Positions 45,620-54,968 of a DNA stretch of 64,000 bases are shown piece by piece. Each line of letters begins with the position of its first letter. Position 1 is the stretch's first letter. The notes beneath the pieces were generated by a model, which ran no database searches, was not told the origin of the DNA, and saw only the letters and a list, made by a program, of their open reading frames with translations. A program made the position numbers and the translations under genes. This DNA is from Levilactobacillus bambusae (GTDB lineage: Bacteria > Bacillota > Bacilli > Lactobacillales > Lactobacillaceae): positions 448,364 to 512,363 of the forward strand of contig NZ_QCXQ01000001.1 of the NCBI RefSeq assembly GCF_003124125.1, written 5' to 3'.

Positions 45620-47020
45620 TTACTTGGCTAATTCATAAATGGATTCGCCATAAATGGCCATGGCTCTTAACAGATCACTCACTGGCTGATATTCATTGGC
45701 TTGATGCATCGTACTTGGCGTCCAAGGGAATAGTGCCCCAAAGGCCACCCCCCGTTCCATTAACCGTCCGTAGGTGCCACCACCGACAACTTCGGGTTGA
45801 GCATCCGTTTCACCCGTCTGTCGCTTATAGATCGCCATTAGCGTCGAAACAATGGGATCGCTCGGATCAACGTAGTGGGGTTTCATTTCCCGGCCCTTTT
45901 CAATTGTGACAGCCATCTGACGGGTAGCAGCCGATAACCCTTCACGAATTTCCGCTGGCCCCACTCCCTTAGGATACCGGAAGTTGGTGTTCACTTTTCC
46001 ACCTGCATTGGCGTCAAAGTTCATAATCCCAACGTTCATAGTGAGATCACCCATGACATCATCCGTATAGGCAATTTCTAATTGGTTAGCCCGTGAATCA
46101 TCATGCAATTTAGTCGCAATGAGGGACAAGAAATCTTCCGCATCGCCACCAAATGGGTACTGGTTCAAGAACTTCGCTAGGTAAGTTCCCGCATTCACCC
46201 CGAGTTTGGGTTCCATTCCATGAGCTGCCTTCCCAATGATGTGGAAATGCAATCCATCCGCGTTGGTCTCCACCTCGCCGGTGACCGGTTCTTCGGCTAA
46301 GAAGGTTTCAAATTCGGCCTGCATTTGGCTAACCTCGGTTGTTTTAACGTCCGCCACCGCATCCCGTGGAACCATGTTTTCGCGTAAGCCCGAGTGAAAA
46401 CTAACCAACGTTAAATTGCCAGCGTTCTCGCCCTTGAATTCAACCTCAAACGTCACGTTGCCTTTTTCACCGTTAATTAACGGAAATTCAGCATCCGGTG
46501 AGAAGCCCAGCGTCGGAGCTGGTTCCACTTCCATATAGTGGGTCATCCCGGTCCAATTGCTTTCTTCATCCGTTCCTAAAATTAGGCGGACCTTTCGTCC
46601 CAGTGAAATCCCGTTATCCTTTAACATTCGTAACCCGTAGTAAGCAGCTAACCCCGGGCCCTTGTCATCGGAAGTTCCCCGGCCGTACAGATTGCCATCC
46701 TTCTCCGTCAGGGTATAGGGATCGGTCTCCCAACCTTCACCCGCTGGCATTTGGTCAACGTGTGATAAAACGGCTAGTGTTTCATCGCCGTCTCCAAACT
46801 CAATGTACCCCGCCAAATTGTCCAAGTTTTTAACGGTAAATCCATCTCGCTGCCCAATTTCCAGGAACTTTTTCAACGCCGCTGCGGGGCCTGGCCCAAG
46901 TGGTTCGGCCTGTGTCGCTAAACTGTCATCGCGCGCACTATCAATTGCTACCAGTGCTGTTAAATCTTCAATATATTGATCGCGGTAATTTCCCGCTAGT
47001 TTTTGCCAATCCAGGGTCAT
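45620..47020 (-). CDS. pepV: Dipeptidase PepV
   Basis: 466-residue M20 zinc dipeptidase. Motifs LSHVDQMPAGEGW (near 84), GRGTSDDKGPGLAAYYG (near 113), LGTDEESNW (near 147), FSPDAEFPLINGEKG (near 173) and the C-terminal MHQANEY. Size equals that of PepV of Lactobacillus delbrueckii (about 470). It removes amino acids from a broad set of dipeptides, including carnosine-like beta-Ala peptides. Distinct from the ArcT-like paralogue at 16.4 kb. Confidence 0.93.
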   Translation of the reverse strand: MTLDWQKLAGNYRDQYIEDLTALVAIDSARDDSLATQAEPLGPGPAAALKKFLEIGQRDGFTVKNLDNLAGYIEFGDGDETLAVLSHVDQMPAGEGWETDPYTLTEKDGNLYGRGTSDDKGPGLAAYYGLRMLKDNGISLGRKVRLILGTDEESNWTGMTHYMEVEPAPTLGFSPDAEFPLINGEKGNVTFEVEFKGENAGNLTLVSFHSGLRENMVPRDAVADVKTTEVSQMQAEFETFLAEEPVTGEVETNADGLHFHIIGKAAHGMEPKLGVNAGTYLAKFLNQYPFGGDAEDFLSLIATKLHDDSRANQLEIAYTDDVMGDLTMNVGIMNFDANAGGKVNTNFRYPKGVGPAEIREGLSAATRQMAVTIEKGREMKPHYVDPSDPIVSTLMAIYKRQTGETDAQPEVVGGGTYGRLMERGVAFGALFPWTPSTMHQANEYQPVSDLLRAMAIYGESIYELAK

Positions 47021-47124
47021 GTAAAGGTCTCCTTTGATGTTAAATGATTACCCTTATTTTAGCATAGCTAGCGCATCGTGGCTCGCGTTTCAAAAACGTT
47101 CCCTTACTGATTCTTAAAGAGAAC

Positions 47125-47133
47125 TGCTATACT
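47125..47133 (+). promoter_or_regulatory. Extended -10 promoter of nnrD
   Basis: TGCTATACT, an extended -10 element, 33 bases before the ATG at 47166. Confidence 0.45.
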
Positions 47134-47165
47134 AAAGAAAAAGTGTGGGTTTAGGAGGAATTTTA

Positions 47166-47993
47166 ATGACACCAATCCGTGAAAATATTTTACTGCATAC
47201 CATTCGTAAACGGCCAGCCGATAGTTTTAAGGGAACCTACGGCCATGTCACTTTAATCGGCGGGAACGTCAATTATGGGGGAGCCATTATTATGGCAAGC
47301 AGCGCCGCCGTCTACAGTGGGGCTGGCCTAGTTTCTACCTTAACCGATCCCGTTAACCGATCCAGTCTACATAGCTGGTGCCCTGAAGCAATGTTTGCTG
47401 ATTTCCATGACCAAACTGAGGTTGTTCGCCTCACCGAATCGGCTGACGTGGTTGTCCTTGGCCCGGGACTGGGAACGGACGCGTTAGCCCAACAAATCGT
47501 ACAGACCGTATTTACAACGGTTAAGCCGCGTCAGGTCCTAGTGGTTGACGGATCAGCCATTACCCTAGTCGCTCAACAAAAGCTCCAATTTCCCGATGCC
47601 GAAATTATTTTGACCCCCCATCAAATGGAGTGGCAGCGCCTTTCCGGAATCTCCATTCCAGATCAAACGGAGTCCGCTAATCAAGCTGCGGTTTCCCGCT
47701 TGAAGGCAACCGTTGTGCTCAAGTCACACCGGACTGAGGTCTACACGTCAACCGGCGTCTATCAAAACACCACGGGGACCCCAGCTCAGGCGACTGGTGG
47801 CATGGGTGATACCTTAGCGGGGATTGTCGGAGGATTTGTTGCCCAGTTTTCTAACCATTCAAACGCCGTCTTGGCCGCGGTCTATACTCACAGCGCAATT
47901 GCTGATCAACTAGCCGAGAATCAATACGTCGTGCTCCCCCACCAAATTATTCAGAACCTGCCAGCCTTCATGAAGGTTCACGAAGCAAAGTAA
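47166..47993 (+). CDS. nnrD: ADP-dependent NAD(P)H-hydrate dehydratase
   Basis: 275 residues from the ATG at 47166 (AGGAGG before it). Ribokinase-like fold of the YxkO/CARKD family: GHVTLIGGN near the N-terminus, VVVLGPGLGTD, and the anion-hole motif TGGMGDTLAGIVGG near residue 213. It repairs hydrated NADH and NADPH. The epimerase partner NnrE is not adjacent. Confidence 0.93.
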   Translation: MTPIRENILLHTIRKRPADSFKGTYGHVTLIGGNVNYGGAIIMASSAAVYSGAGLVSTLTDPVNRSSLHSWCPEAMFADFHDQTEVVRLTESADVVVLGPGLGTDALAQQIVQTVFTTVKPRQVLVVDGSAITLVAQQKLQFPDAEIILTPHQMEWQRLSGISIPDQTESANQAAVSRLKATVVLKSHRTEVYTSTGVYQNTTGTPAQATGGMGDTLAGIVGGFVAQFSNHSNAVLAAVYTHSAIADQLAENQYVVLPHQIIQNLPAFMKVHEAK

Positions 47994-48021
47994 CTCAGAT
48001 TAATCGATGGTCTACTAAATA

Positions 48022-48069
48022 GAGCGCGTAACCAATCTCGATCTCTCTGATCGAATTAGTTATGCGCTC
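48022..48069. terminator. Probable terminator after nnrD
   Basis: GAGCGC-TAAC arms with inner CGAT/ATCG pairing; tail ACTTTT on the plus strand. Also lies downstream of the converging RsuA-like gene. Confidence 0.55.
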
Positions 48070-48106
48070 ACTTTTCGTATCGGTCGAGTTAGTCAATCTA
48101 GCCCGA

Positions 48107-48784
48107 TTAGTTATTCCCCTCTAAGAGGTCAATTTCACGTTCGTTTAGTGCCCGGTACTGTCCCGTTGATAGCGCCGAATTCAACTTAAGCGGCCCAATT
48201 TCACGCCTGGCTAGCGTAGCAGGCTGCCCTAATTCAAGAGCCACCTGATAAAGAGCGCTTTCCTGGTGATTTCGAACCTTGATTTGATAGGTTACCGCCG
48301 GCCTAATCCTTTCAACTTCTGGAGTCAGTTGATTGAGCTGTCCCCTTAACCGCTGCTCTAATTGAGTTGATAAGGGGTTAACAAACCGTAATTCATAACT
48401 TGTTGACCACTCCTGATCGGTAACGTGATGAGCAAACGCCTGACTAGAGGTCACTAAAACGATGCCCGCAGCTTCGCGGGGAAGCGGTTGGATGAGTTGG
48501 AGGTCGGGACGTAAATCAACCTCATTAAAAACACTTCCAACCGTTTTACTACCGTCCCGGCTCAATGAACTTGCCATCCCCACCGGCTTATTAACGAGGT
48601 ATGTCACCGCTTGGCGATGCGTCACATCTACCCCTTCAACCAACACCTGATCCGTCTCTTTGACTGGGGTCCGGGGTGAAGTAACGACGGTACCGTTAAC
48701 CATAACGTTGCCCTCAATTAATAATCGCAAAATTTGCAAGTGTGTGCCCTGATGGTGCATAAATAAATAGCTTTCAAGGTTCAT
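48107..48784 (-). CDS. RsuA-family protein lacking the catalytic Asp
   Basis: 225 residues: N-terminal S4 RNA-binding domain (LQILRLLIEGNVMVNG, residues 18-33) and a pseudouridine synthase domain (YLVNKPVGMASS near residue 61). In active RsuA/RluB/E/F enzymes the next motif is GRLDxxTxGLLL with the nucleophilic Asp. Here it reads QPLPREAAGIVLVT (about 98-111), so a Pro stands in place of Asp. The frame is intact. It follows the flippase-like gene by eight bases, as in Bacillus ytgP/ytzG. Probably a non-catalytic RNA-binding paralogue. Confidence 0.78.
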   Translation of the reverse strand: MNLESYLFMHHQGTHLQILRLLIEGNVMVNGTVVTSPRTPVKETDQVLVEGVDVTHRQAVTYLVNKPVGMASSLSRDGSKTVGSVFNEVDLRPDLQLIQPLPREAAGIVLVTSSQAFAHHVTDQEWSTSYELRFVNPLSTQLEQRLRGQLNQLTPEVERIRPAVTYQIKVRNHQESALYQVALELGQPATLARREIGPLKLNSALSTGQYRALNEREIDLLEGNN

Positions 48785-48792
48785 TTAACCAC

Positions 48793-50445
48793 CTACTTAA
48801 TGTGTAAAATTCGCCGGAATGCACCAACCCGAGGTCCCATAATCTCATCCGCTAAGCGAGTCCTAAGCACCATATAGATATAGAATCCCGCGGCTCCAGC
48901 AACGGCAATGATTAACGCCACCATACTGGCAATCCGCCCGTAGCGACCAAAAATCCCAACCAGCAGAACCAATAATCGGGCAATGACAAACGTTGCGATC
49001 GACAGCCCCAAAATTTGGTTTGCCTTATTGGCAATGGGATTAAACGATAGCCCAAATTGCAAATGCAGGGAGCGTAAAATGAGAAGGCAGGTGACACCCA
49101 GTCCCACTAAGGTTGCAGCTAAGGGCCCAAACGTTCCCAGGAAATAAATAGCGGGCCACTGCAATAGCAGTTTCACTCCCGTCCCAATGGCAAAATAGCG
49201 AACCGCTAATTTATTTTGCGAAATACCCTGCATGACCGCAGACATGACGGTGAATAAGCCTAGCAGGATAGAAACGTAAGATGAGAAGGCCAGAACGGAT
49301 GAGCCAAGGGCTTCCTCAGCCTGACCATAAAATAGAATATTTAATGGCCGCGCGACCGCTGCCATTCCTAAGGCACTAGGCAGCATCACAAACATAAACA
49401 GTAACAGCGCATCAGAAATTTGGCGCCGAACGTCCTGTTTGTCTCCCCTAGTAAAAGCCTCTGACAGTAGCGGAACCGCAGCAATGGCTAACGCCGAGGA
49501 TAACGAAACCGTAATCATGATCAGCTTATTGGAGTTTGCCGCAAATAACGCATAAAAATCGTTTAGTCGGGCCATCGTATAACTCCCCGCCATTTTCATG
49601 ACCGGGAAGAACGTGTACTGATCAATTAATTGAAAAATGGTAATTCCCGCGCCCAAGATAATGAAAGGTACTGCTTGAGAAATAATTTCACGGTAAAGTT
49701 CTTTACCACTAACCACTAAGTCATTATTACTATTTTCTATGTAACCCGTAAATACCGAGCGCCGTTTAACGTAGTAAACCCCCAAAATCAGGAAGCCGGC
49801 TATGGCACCAATAAAGGCTGCGAACGTTGACTGCGAAACCGCGGTTACCCAGCTGCCGTGCCAAACCCGCATAATTAAAAAGGCGGTCACTAGCATATAA
49901 ATTACCCGAGCTACCTGTTCCACGAACTGAGAAATCGCTGACGGTGCCATCTGTTGGTACCCCTGAAAGTACCCCCGCGTTAAACTCATGGCCGGAATGA
50001 CTAAGATGGCCCAGGCTAACGAATGGAGCACGGGAATGACGTTTGGATCGCCTCCAGTTAGCAACGGCGCCCCAAAATATAGAATTACAGCGGACAGGAC
50101 CCCCGTGATAACAGCGAGCACCAATCCCCGCTTATAAAGTCGAACCCCAATCCCGTATTCATTTAAGGCATTGTAGTGAGCCACCTGCTTGGCAATGGCT
50201 GATGGAACCCCCGCAATGGCTGCTAAGAGGAAAAAGCTGTAAATATTGTAACCCTTACCGTATAAGGCATTTCCCTGAAGAAAATAGCTGCCAAACCAAA
50301 TACTCCACGGAATAACGTAAATGGCACCTAAAATTCTCGAAAAAATACTTCCAGCGGTCATCCATGCCGACCCAATAACCATTTGGTCCTTTGATGACCG
50401 ATCCTGAATGTTTGCCGAGGCTTCCTGCTCGGATCTTTCTGACAT
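48793..50445 (-). CDS. MOP-superfamily flippase (YtgP/MurJ-like)
   Basis: 550 residues with 14 membrane segments, of the polysaccharide biosynthesis/MurJ branch of MOP exporters. Motifs include the N-terminal KDQMVIGSAWMTAGSIFSRI and the second-helix GVPSAIAKQVAHYNA. YtgP-type proteins can translocate lipid II and complement MurJ. First gene of a pair with the RsuA-like gene. Whether it is the only lipid II flippase here cannot be told from this window. Confidence 0.85.
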   Translation of the reverse strand: MSERSEQEASANIQDRSSKDQMVIGSAWMTAGSIFSRILGAIYVIPWSIWFGSYFLQGNALYGKGYNIYSFFLLAAIAGVPSAIAKQVAHYNALNEYGIGVRLYKRGLVLAVITGVLSAVILYFGAPLLTGGDPNVIPVLHSLAWAILVIPAMSLTRGYFQGYQQMAPSAISQFVEQVARVIYMLVTAFLIMRVWHGSWVTAVSQSTFAAFIGAIAGFLILGVYYVKRRSVFTGYIENSNNDLVVSGKELYREIISQAVPFIILGAGITIFQLIDQYTFFPVMKMAGSYTMARLNDFYALFAANSNKLIMITVSLSSALAIAAVPLLSEAFTRGDKQDVRRQISDALLLFMFVMLPSALGMAAVARPLNILFYGQAEEALGSSVLAFSSYVSILLGLFTVMSAVMQGISQNKLAVRYFAIGTGVKLLLQWPAIYFLGTFGPLAATLVGLGVTCLLILRSLHLQFGLSFNPIANKANQILGLSIATFVIARLLVLLVGIFGRYGRIASMVALIIAVAGAAGFYIYMVLRTRLADEIMGPRVGAFRRILHIK

Positions 50446-50695
50446 ATTAAAACCCTACCTTCACAATCTCAAATTTCATTTAGGAATTCATTTAAAGCTC
50501 AATAATATCCATTTTATACTGATTTACACCCGTAAGCAACGAGAAAAACCGCTTATAGGGCCGGCTTTGCGAAACATTATCTTTTTGACCAAATTTACAC
50601 ATGTGTCTTATTTTAAGCCCCTATCCTGTGAACTTCGCTAAAAACGTGCTACGATGGACATAAGATTTCAAGTGTCAGATAAAGGAGGAATTTTC

Positions 50696-51022
50696 ATGGA
50701 TAAAGCGGTCAATGAACCAAACCGTCCGGCTGAAATGCGAATGTCAGAGGAACGGGCTGCCGAAGTTGTTCGAATGGTTAACCACATTCGGCAAAACTTT
50801 CCGGAATTCAAACCATTTTCAAACGATGATTTAATATACGAAACCTACCTTAGTTTTAAAGACGTCGACACCTCAGTCGACAGTGACCTGCAAACCATGA
50901 GCCGCATCTTCTACAATCGGTTTAATACCGACCTAGGACACAGCGATTGGACGGCCGAAGGCTTCGAAGAAGAAATGACTAAACGTTTCTTTATGTCCCT
51001 ATCGCAAACATTAATTTCATAA
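50696..51022 (+). CDS. Soluble helical protein of unknown function
   Basis: 108 residues from the ATG at 50696, nine bases after AAAGGAGG. The protein is charged and mostly helical, with no membrane segment; MSEERAAEVVRMVNHIRQ and FNTDLGHSDWTAEGFEEEM are the most distinctive parts. No family recognised. It is divergent from the flippase gene and ends at a terminator; the 250-base gap before it probably holds divergent promoters, but I see no clear boxes. Confidence 0.65.
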   Translation: MDKAVNEPNRPAEMRMSEERAAEVVRMVNHIRQNFPEFKPFSNDDLIYETYLSFKDVDTSVDSDLQTMSRIFYNRFNTDLGHSDWTAEGFEEEMTKRFFMSLSQTLIS

Positions 51023-51028
51023 ATATAA

Positions 51029-51062
51029 AAACGCGATCCCACTTTTGGGAATCGCGTTTTTT
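51029..51062. terminator. Bidirectional terminator before leuS
   Basis: AAACGCGAT-CCC arms with one bulge, loop ACTTTT, then six T on the plus strand and AT-rich on the other. Confidence 0.8.
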
Positions 51063-51071
51063 AGTGGTGAC

Positions 51072-53501
51072 TTATTTAGCTACAATATTAACTAATTTTT
51101 CTGGAACCACGATTACTTTTTTAACGTCCTTACCCGCAATCTGTTCTTGAATGTGGGCGTCAGCAAGGGCTAATTCTTCAATTTCAGCCTTTGAAAGTGA
51201 CTTATCGACCGTTAAGTGTGACCGAACCTTACCGTTGACCTGCAAGGCCAGTTCAACTTGGGATTCAACCAATTGGCTTTCATCATATGTTGGCCACGGA
51301 ACGTAGGTAACGGATTCCTGATGCCCTAACTTACTCCAAAGTTCCTCGGCAATGTGGGGCGCAATTGGCGCCAACAGTTGAACAAACCCTTCAATGTACG
51401 GTTTGTATAACGTTTTAGCCTTGAACGCTTCATTAACAAAGACCATCATCGCAGAAATTGCGACGTTAAAGTGCATCTTCTCGTCGTCATCTTCGACGGC
51501 CTTGACCATCTTGTTATAGGCCTTATCTAATGACCCATCGTTTTCATCAACCACCGATGCCCGCAGCTGGTCTTCGTCATTAATAATGAGACGCCAAACC
51601 CGTTCAATCCACCGGTAGGCTCCGGCAATTCCTTCGGTGGTCCATGGCTTAGACGACTCTAATGGCCCCATGAACATTTCGTAAACCCGTAAGGTATCAG
51701 CACCATACTCTTCTACGATATCATCAGGGTTAACAACATTCCCCTTAGATTTGGACATCTTTTCGTGGTTGGAACCTAAGATCATCCCCTGGTTAACCAG
51801 CTTAGCAAACGGTTCCTTCGTTGGCACCACCCCAATATCATGCAGGAACAAATGCCAGAACCGGGCATAAAGCAAGTGCAAGACGGCATGTTCGGCACCA
51901 CCAACGTATAAGTCAACGGGAAGCCAGTACTTTAATTTTTCGGGATCGGCAATCATTTCCCCGTTTTCTGGGTCAACATAGCGTAAGAAGTACCACGAAC
52001 TCCCGGCCCATTGTGGCATGGTGTTCGTTTCCCGTTTGCCGTGACGCCCATTTTCATCCGTAACGTTAATCCAGTCGTCTAGGTTAGCGAGTGGACTTTC
52101 ACCCGTACCCGACGGTTCCAAATTATCCGTTTCTGGTAACGTTAACGGTAACTCATCTTCAGGCACCAACGTGGTTTCACCATCGTCCCAGTGAATCACT
52201 GGAATGGGTTCACCCCAATAACGCTGCCGGCTAAAGATCCAGTCTCGGAGCCGGTAGTTAACCTTTTTATGACCGGCATCATGCTCTTCTAACCAATCAA
52301 TGGCCTTTTTGATGGCCGTTGTCTTATCAAATCCATCTAAGAAGCCAGAATTAACCAGAATTCCGTCGCCCGTATAAGCCTGAGCCTGGACATCCTCATC
52401 TTCACCACCAGAAATCACTTCAACAATTGGCAGGTCAAACTTCTTGGCAAATTCATGGTCGCGTTCATCGTGGCCTGGAACGGCCATAATTGCCCCCGTT
52501 CCGTACGAAGAAAGCACGTAGTCGCCGATCCAGATGGGCAGTTTTTTGCCGTTAACCGGGTTAATGGCGTATGCCCCCGTGAAGACCCCCGTCTTATCCT
52601 TATTAAGATCAGTTCGTTCAAGGTCGGATTTCGATTCAATGGCTTCTTGATACGCCTTCACTTTGTCGGCTTGAGCTGGCGTTGTAATTGCATTAACTAG
52701 GTCATGCTCAGGAGCTAGCGTTAAATAGGTTGCCCCAAACAGCGTATCTGGACGAGTCGTATAAACCTCAACTTGGGTATCGGCATGCCCGTCGATATCA
52801 AAGAACACACTGGCCCCCTCTGAACGGCCAATCCAATTACGCTGTTGTTCCTTAATGTTTTCGGGCCAGTCTAGGGTATCTAAATCTTCCAGCAACTTAT
52901 CGGCGTATTCCGTAATCCGGAGGACCCATTGGCGCATCGGGACCCGGTAAACGGGGTAACCGCCCCGTTCGGTTTTTCCGTCGATAACTTCTTCATTTGC
53001 GACAACCGTTCCGCCCATGAAGTCCGGCGCCCAGTTGACCATGATTTCGTCTTCATAGGCTAACCCTTTTTTATATAACTGTTCAAAGATCCACTGCGTC
53101 CACTTATAAAAGCTGGGATCTGTCGTGTTAATCTCCCGGTTCCAGTCATACGAAAACCCAAGGGATTTTATCTGCCGCTTGAAGTTTTTAATATTTTCGT
53201 CCGTAAAGTCCTTTGGGTTATGCCCCGTTTTTAAGGCGTACTGTTCCGCCGGGAGTCCAAAGGCATCCCAACCCATTGGATGAAGAACATTGTAGCCCTG
53301 CATCCGTTTGATCCGGGCCATAATGTCGGTTGCGGTATACCCCTCAGGGTGTCCAACGTGTAGTCCCTGTCCAGATGGGTAAGGGAACATATCTAAAACA
53401 TAGTACTTCTTCTTGGTCTCATCATCACCCGTCTTAAACGTGTCATGTTCATCCCAATAATGCTGCCATTTTTTCTCAATGGCTGTGTGATTATATGCCA
53501 T
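51072..53501 (-). CDS. leuS: Leucyl-tRNA synthetase
   Basis: 809-residue class Ia synthetase. HIGH motif as HVGHPEGY (near residue 48), editing CP1 domain ([12 protein letters not shown] near 250), KMSKSKGNV near residue 580, and the C-terminal anticodon and extension domains. Length is normal for Firmicutes. Controlled by a T-box leader immediately upstream. Confidence 0.98.
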   Translation of the reverse strand: MAYNHTAIEKKWQHYWDEHDTFKTGDDETKKKYYVLDMFPYPSGQGLHVGHPEGYTATDIMARIKRMQGYNVLHPMGWDAFGLPAEQYALKTGHNPKDFTDENIKNFKRQIKSLGFSYDWNREINTTDPSFYKWTQWIFEQLYKKGLAYEDEIMVNWAPDFMGGTVVANEEVIDGKTERGGYPVYRVPMRQWVLRITEYADKLLEDLDTLDWPENIKEQQRNWIGRSEGASVFFDIDGHADTQVEVYTTRPDTLFGATYLTLAPEHDLVNAITTPAQADKVKAYQEAIESKSDLERTDLNKDKTGVFTGAYAINPVNGKKLPIWIGDYVLSSYGTGAIMAVPGHDERDHEFAKKFDLPIVEVISGGEDEDVQAQAYTGDGILVNSGFLDGFDKTTAIKKAIDWLEEHDAGHKKVNYRLRDWIFSRQRYWGEPIPVIHWDDGETTLVPEDELPLTLPETDNLEPSGTGESPLANLDDWINVTDENGRHGKRETNTMPQWAGSSWYFLRYVDPENGEMIADPEKLKYWLPVDLYVGGAEHAVLHLLYARFWHLFLHDIGVVPTKEPFAKLVNQGMILGSNHEKMSKSKGNVVNPDDIVEEYGADTLRVYEMFMGPLESSKPWTTEGIAGAYRWIERVWRLIINDEDQLRASVVDENDGSLDKAYNKMVKAVEDDDEKMHFNVAISAMMVFVNEAFKAKTLYKPYIEGFVQLLAPIAPHIAEELWSKLGHQESVTYVPWPTYDESQLVESQVELALQVNGKVRSHLTVDKSLSKAEIEELALADAHIQEQIAGKDVKKVIVVPEKLVNIVAK

Positions 53502-53531
53502 GCCTTTGTCATCCTTTCTATAGAACTAAAT

Positions 53532-53765
53532 AAAAAAAGCCTCCAGAACGACAGTTGTCATTCTGCAGGACGAGTTAACCGCGGTACCACCTACAATTTC
53601 CCATAACGGGACGCTTAAAGGGCCGGTAACGAGGCTAAACGTCTTGACCTAATTTATTCAGTCAAAAAACTCGGAGATGAGTTCGGAAGTGATGAGGCCG
53701 AGTTCGCATCCCCACTCGGTTTCTGATCCATCATAACTTCCTACTATTTCTCGTCATCGTTTCAT
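53532..53765 (-). ncRNA. T-box riboswitch leader of leuS
   Basis: Reading leftwards: Stem I with GGAAGT/ACTTCC helix and AGTA/GAA loop-E pair, specifier CTC (Leu) at 53679-53681 right after GAA; T-box AGGTGGTACCGCGGT (53578-53592); terminator CAGAATGACA/TGTCGTTCTG (53543-53566) and a T-run. Uncharged tRNA-Leu should promote readthrough into leuS. The rest of the gap 53502-53873 holds the PAP2 gene's TATAAT box at 53829-53834. Confidence 0.93.
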
Positions 53766-53873
53766 TTTGAATGGTTTTATCTTATCAGAGGCACACCCTA
53801 AAAGCAAGGCTCCTCCAAAGATTTGCGCTATAATTAGTATCATCAACTTCAAATATTACTAGGAGGTTTCGCC

Positions 53874-54521
53874 ATGCCGCATCCAATTACTCGCCGGCGC
53901 TTTTGGTTAACCGGGCTTGCTGCCGCTGTTTTTTTAGCCTTACTCATCGGGGTGAGTCTGCAGCAGCCCTGGGTTCACCAATTTGACGAGATGGGGATTC
54001 GTTTAATCCGGCAACCCCAGAATCCCATGATAACTAAGGGGATGATTGACACTAGCCTGTCTGGGAATACCGTTCCCACCTTAGTCATCAGCATCCTCAT
54101 TGCCATTATTTTAGCGGTCCTTCACCACCCGTGGTCTGGGGCGATGATTATCTTTAACGTTGTTGTGTGGGCAGGTAGCCTTAATAGCCTGATCAAACAC
54201 TTGGTTAGGCGGCCTCGGCCAACCGTCGATCGCCTTCTGCAAGAATCAACCTATAGCTTTCCAAGTGGCCATGCCATTACGGCCATGCTCCTGTGGGGAT
54301 CGCTCGCATTAGTATTAGGCTGGCTAATCACCACTGCATGGCTCCGGCACACCGTGCAGATTCTCTGCGCTAGCTGGATTCTATTAGTTGGAATCAGCCG
54401 TGTCTTTGTTGGCGTCCATTACCCGAGTGACGTTCTGGCTGGATGGTGCCTTGGATTTGTCTGTTTGACCCTTTCTCAGCTCATCTTCGGTCACCTTGCC
54501 GAACTATCATACCAAAAATAA
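53874..54521 (+). CDS. PAP2-family membrane phosphatase
   Basis: 215 residues, about six membrane segments. The three phosphatase motifs are KHLVRRPRP (near residue 108), PSGHA (near 129) and SRVFVGVHYPSDVLAG (near 176). Likely an undecaprenyl pyrophosphate or phosphatidylglycerophosphate phosphatase on the outer face. AGGAGG before the ATG. Confidence 0.92.
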   Translation: MPHPITRRRFWLTGLAAAVFLALLIGVSLQQPWVHQFDEMGIRLIRQPQNPMITKGMIDTSLSGNTVPTLVISILIAIILAVLHHPWSGAMIIFNVVVWAGSLNSLIKHLVRRPRPTVDRLLQESTYSFPSGHAITAMLLWGSLALVLGWLITTAWLRHTVQILCASWILLVGISRVFVGVHYPSDVLAGWCLGFVCLTLSQLIFGHLAELSYQK

Positions 54522-54560
54522 AGTCCCACCGCATTAATGATTGCGGCGGGACTTTATTTT
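54515..54560. terminator. Bidirectional terminator
   Basis: AAAATAAAGTCCC arms with an inner CCGC/GCGG pairing; A-run on the left, T-run on the right. It lies between the converging PAP2 and DUF960-like genes. Confidence 0.88.
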
Positions 54561-54896
54561 TTAAAAGAAACTGGCGTTGCGGGCTTCCGCAGGTAATAAA
54601 ATTATTTGGCTTTCTCCATCATCATAAGCTAAGATCGTATCCGGTAAATCTCCCGAGTACGGAAAATCCGTATCGAAAGTTGCCGAGAGTTCTATCCCAT
54701 CGTCTAAATCGGTTGGCTGGAATCGATAAGCAACCTTACCATCCTTTGCCTCTAGGTGAAAGGTAAGCACGTTTTCTAACGGAAACATGCCCTGCAAGTC
54801 CTGATCAATTAAATACCACACTGTATCAATCATTTCGCCAGGAAGTACGGCTACTGTCCCATAGCTTGCATATCTTGCGTGGTGATTATCAAACAA
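54561..54896 (-). CDS. DUF960-like protein
   Basis: About 111 residues if the TTG at 54894-54896 is the start (GAGG nine bases before); a GTG five codons earlier is possible. The N-terminal pattern ARYASYG ... LPGEMIDTVWYLID, then FHLEAKDGKVAYRFQ, resembles DUF960, a small family of unknown function in Lactobacillales. Soluble, acidic. Followed upstream by the MFS gene in the same orientation after 72 bases. Confidence 0.6.
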   Translation of the reverse strand: MFDNHHARYASYGTVAVLPGEMIDTVWYLIDQDLQGMFPLENVLTFHLEAKDGKVAYRFQPTDLDDGIELSATFDTDFPYSGDLPDTILAYDDGESQIILLPAEARNASFF

Positions 54897-54968
54897 TACC
54901 ACTCGCCTCACTCTCGTAAAGATTACATTCAGTATAACCGTTTTTGACCACGACCGTAAATAATCCGT

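Noticed and set aside
48107-48784. Frameshift or pseudogene explanation for the RsuA-like gene
   Set aside because: The frame is uninterrupted from a proper start to a normal stop, and residues on both sides of the lost Asp keep the family pattern.
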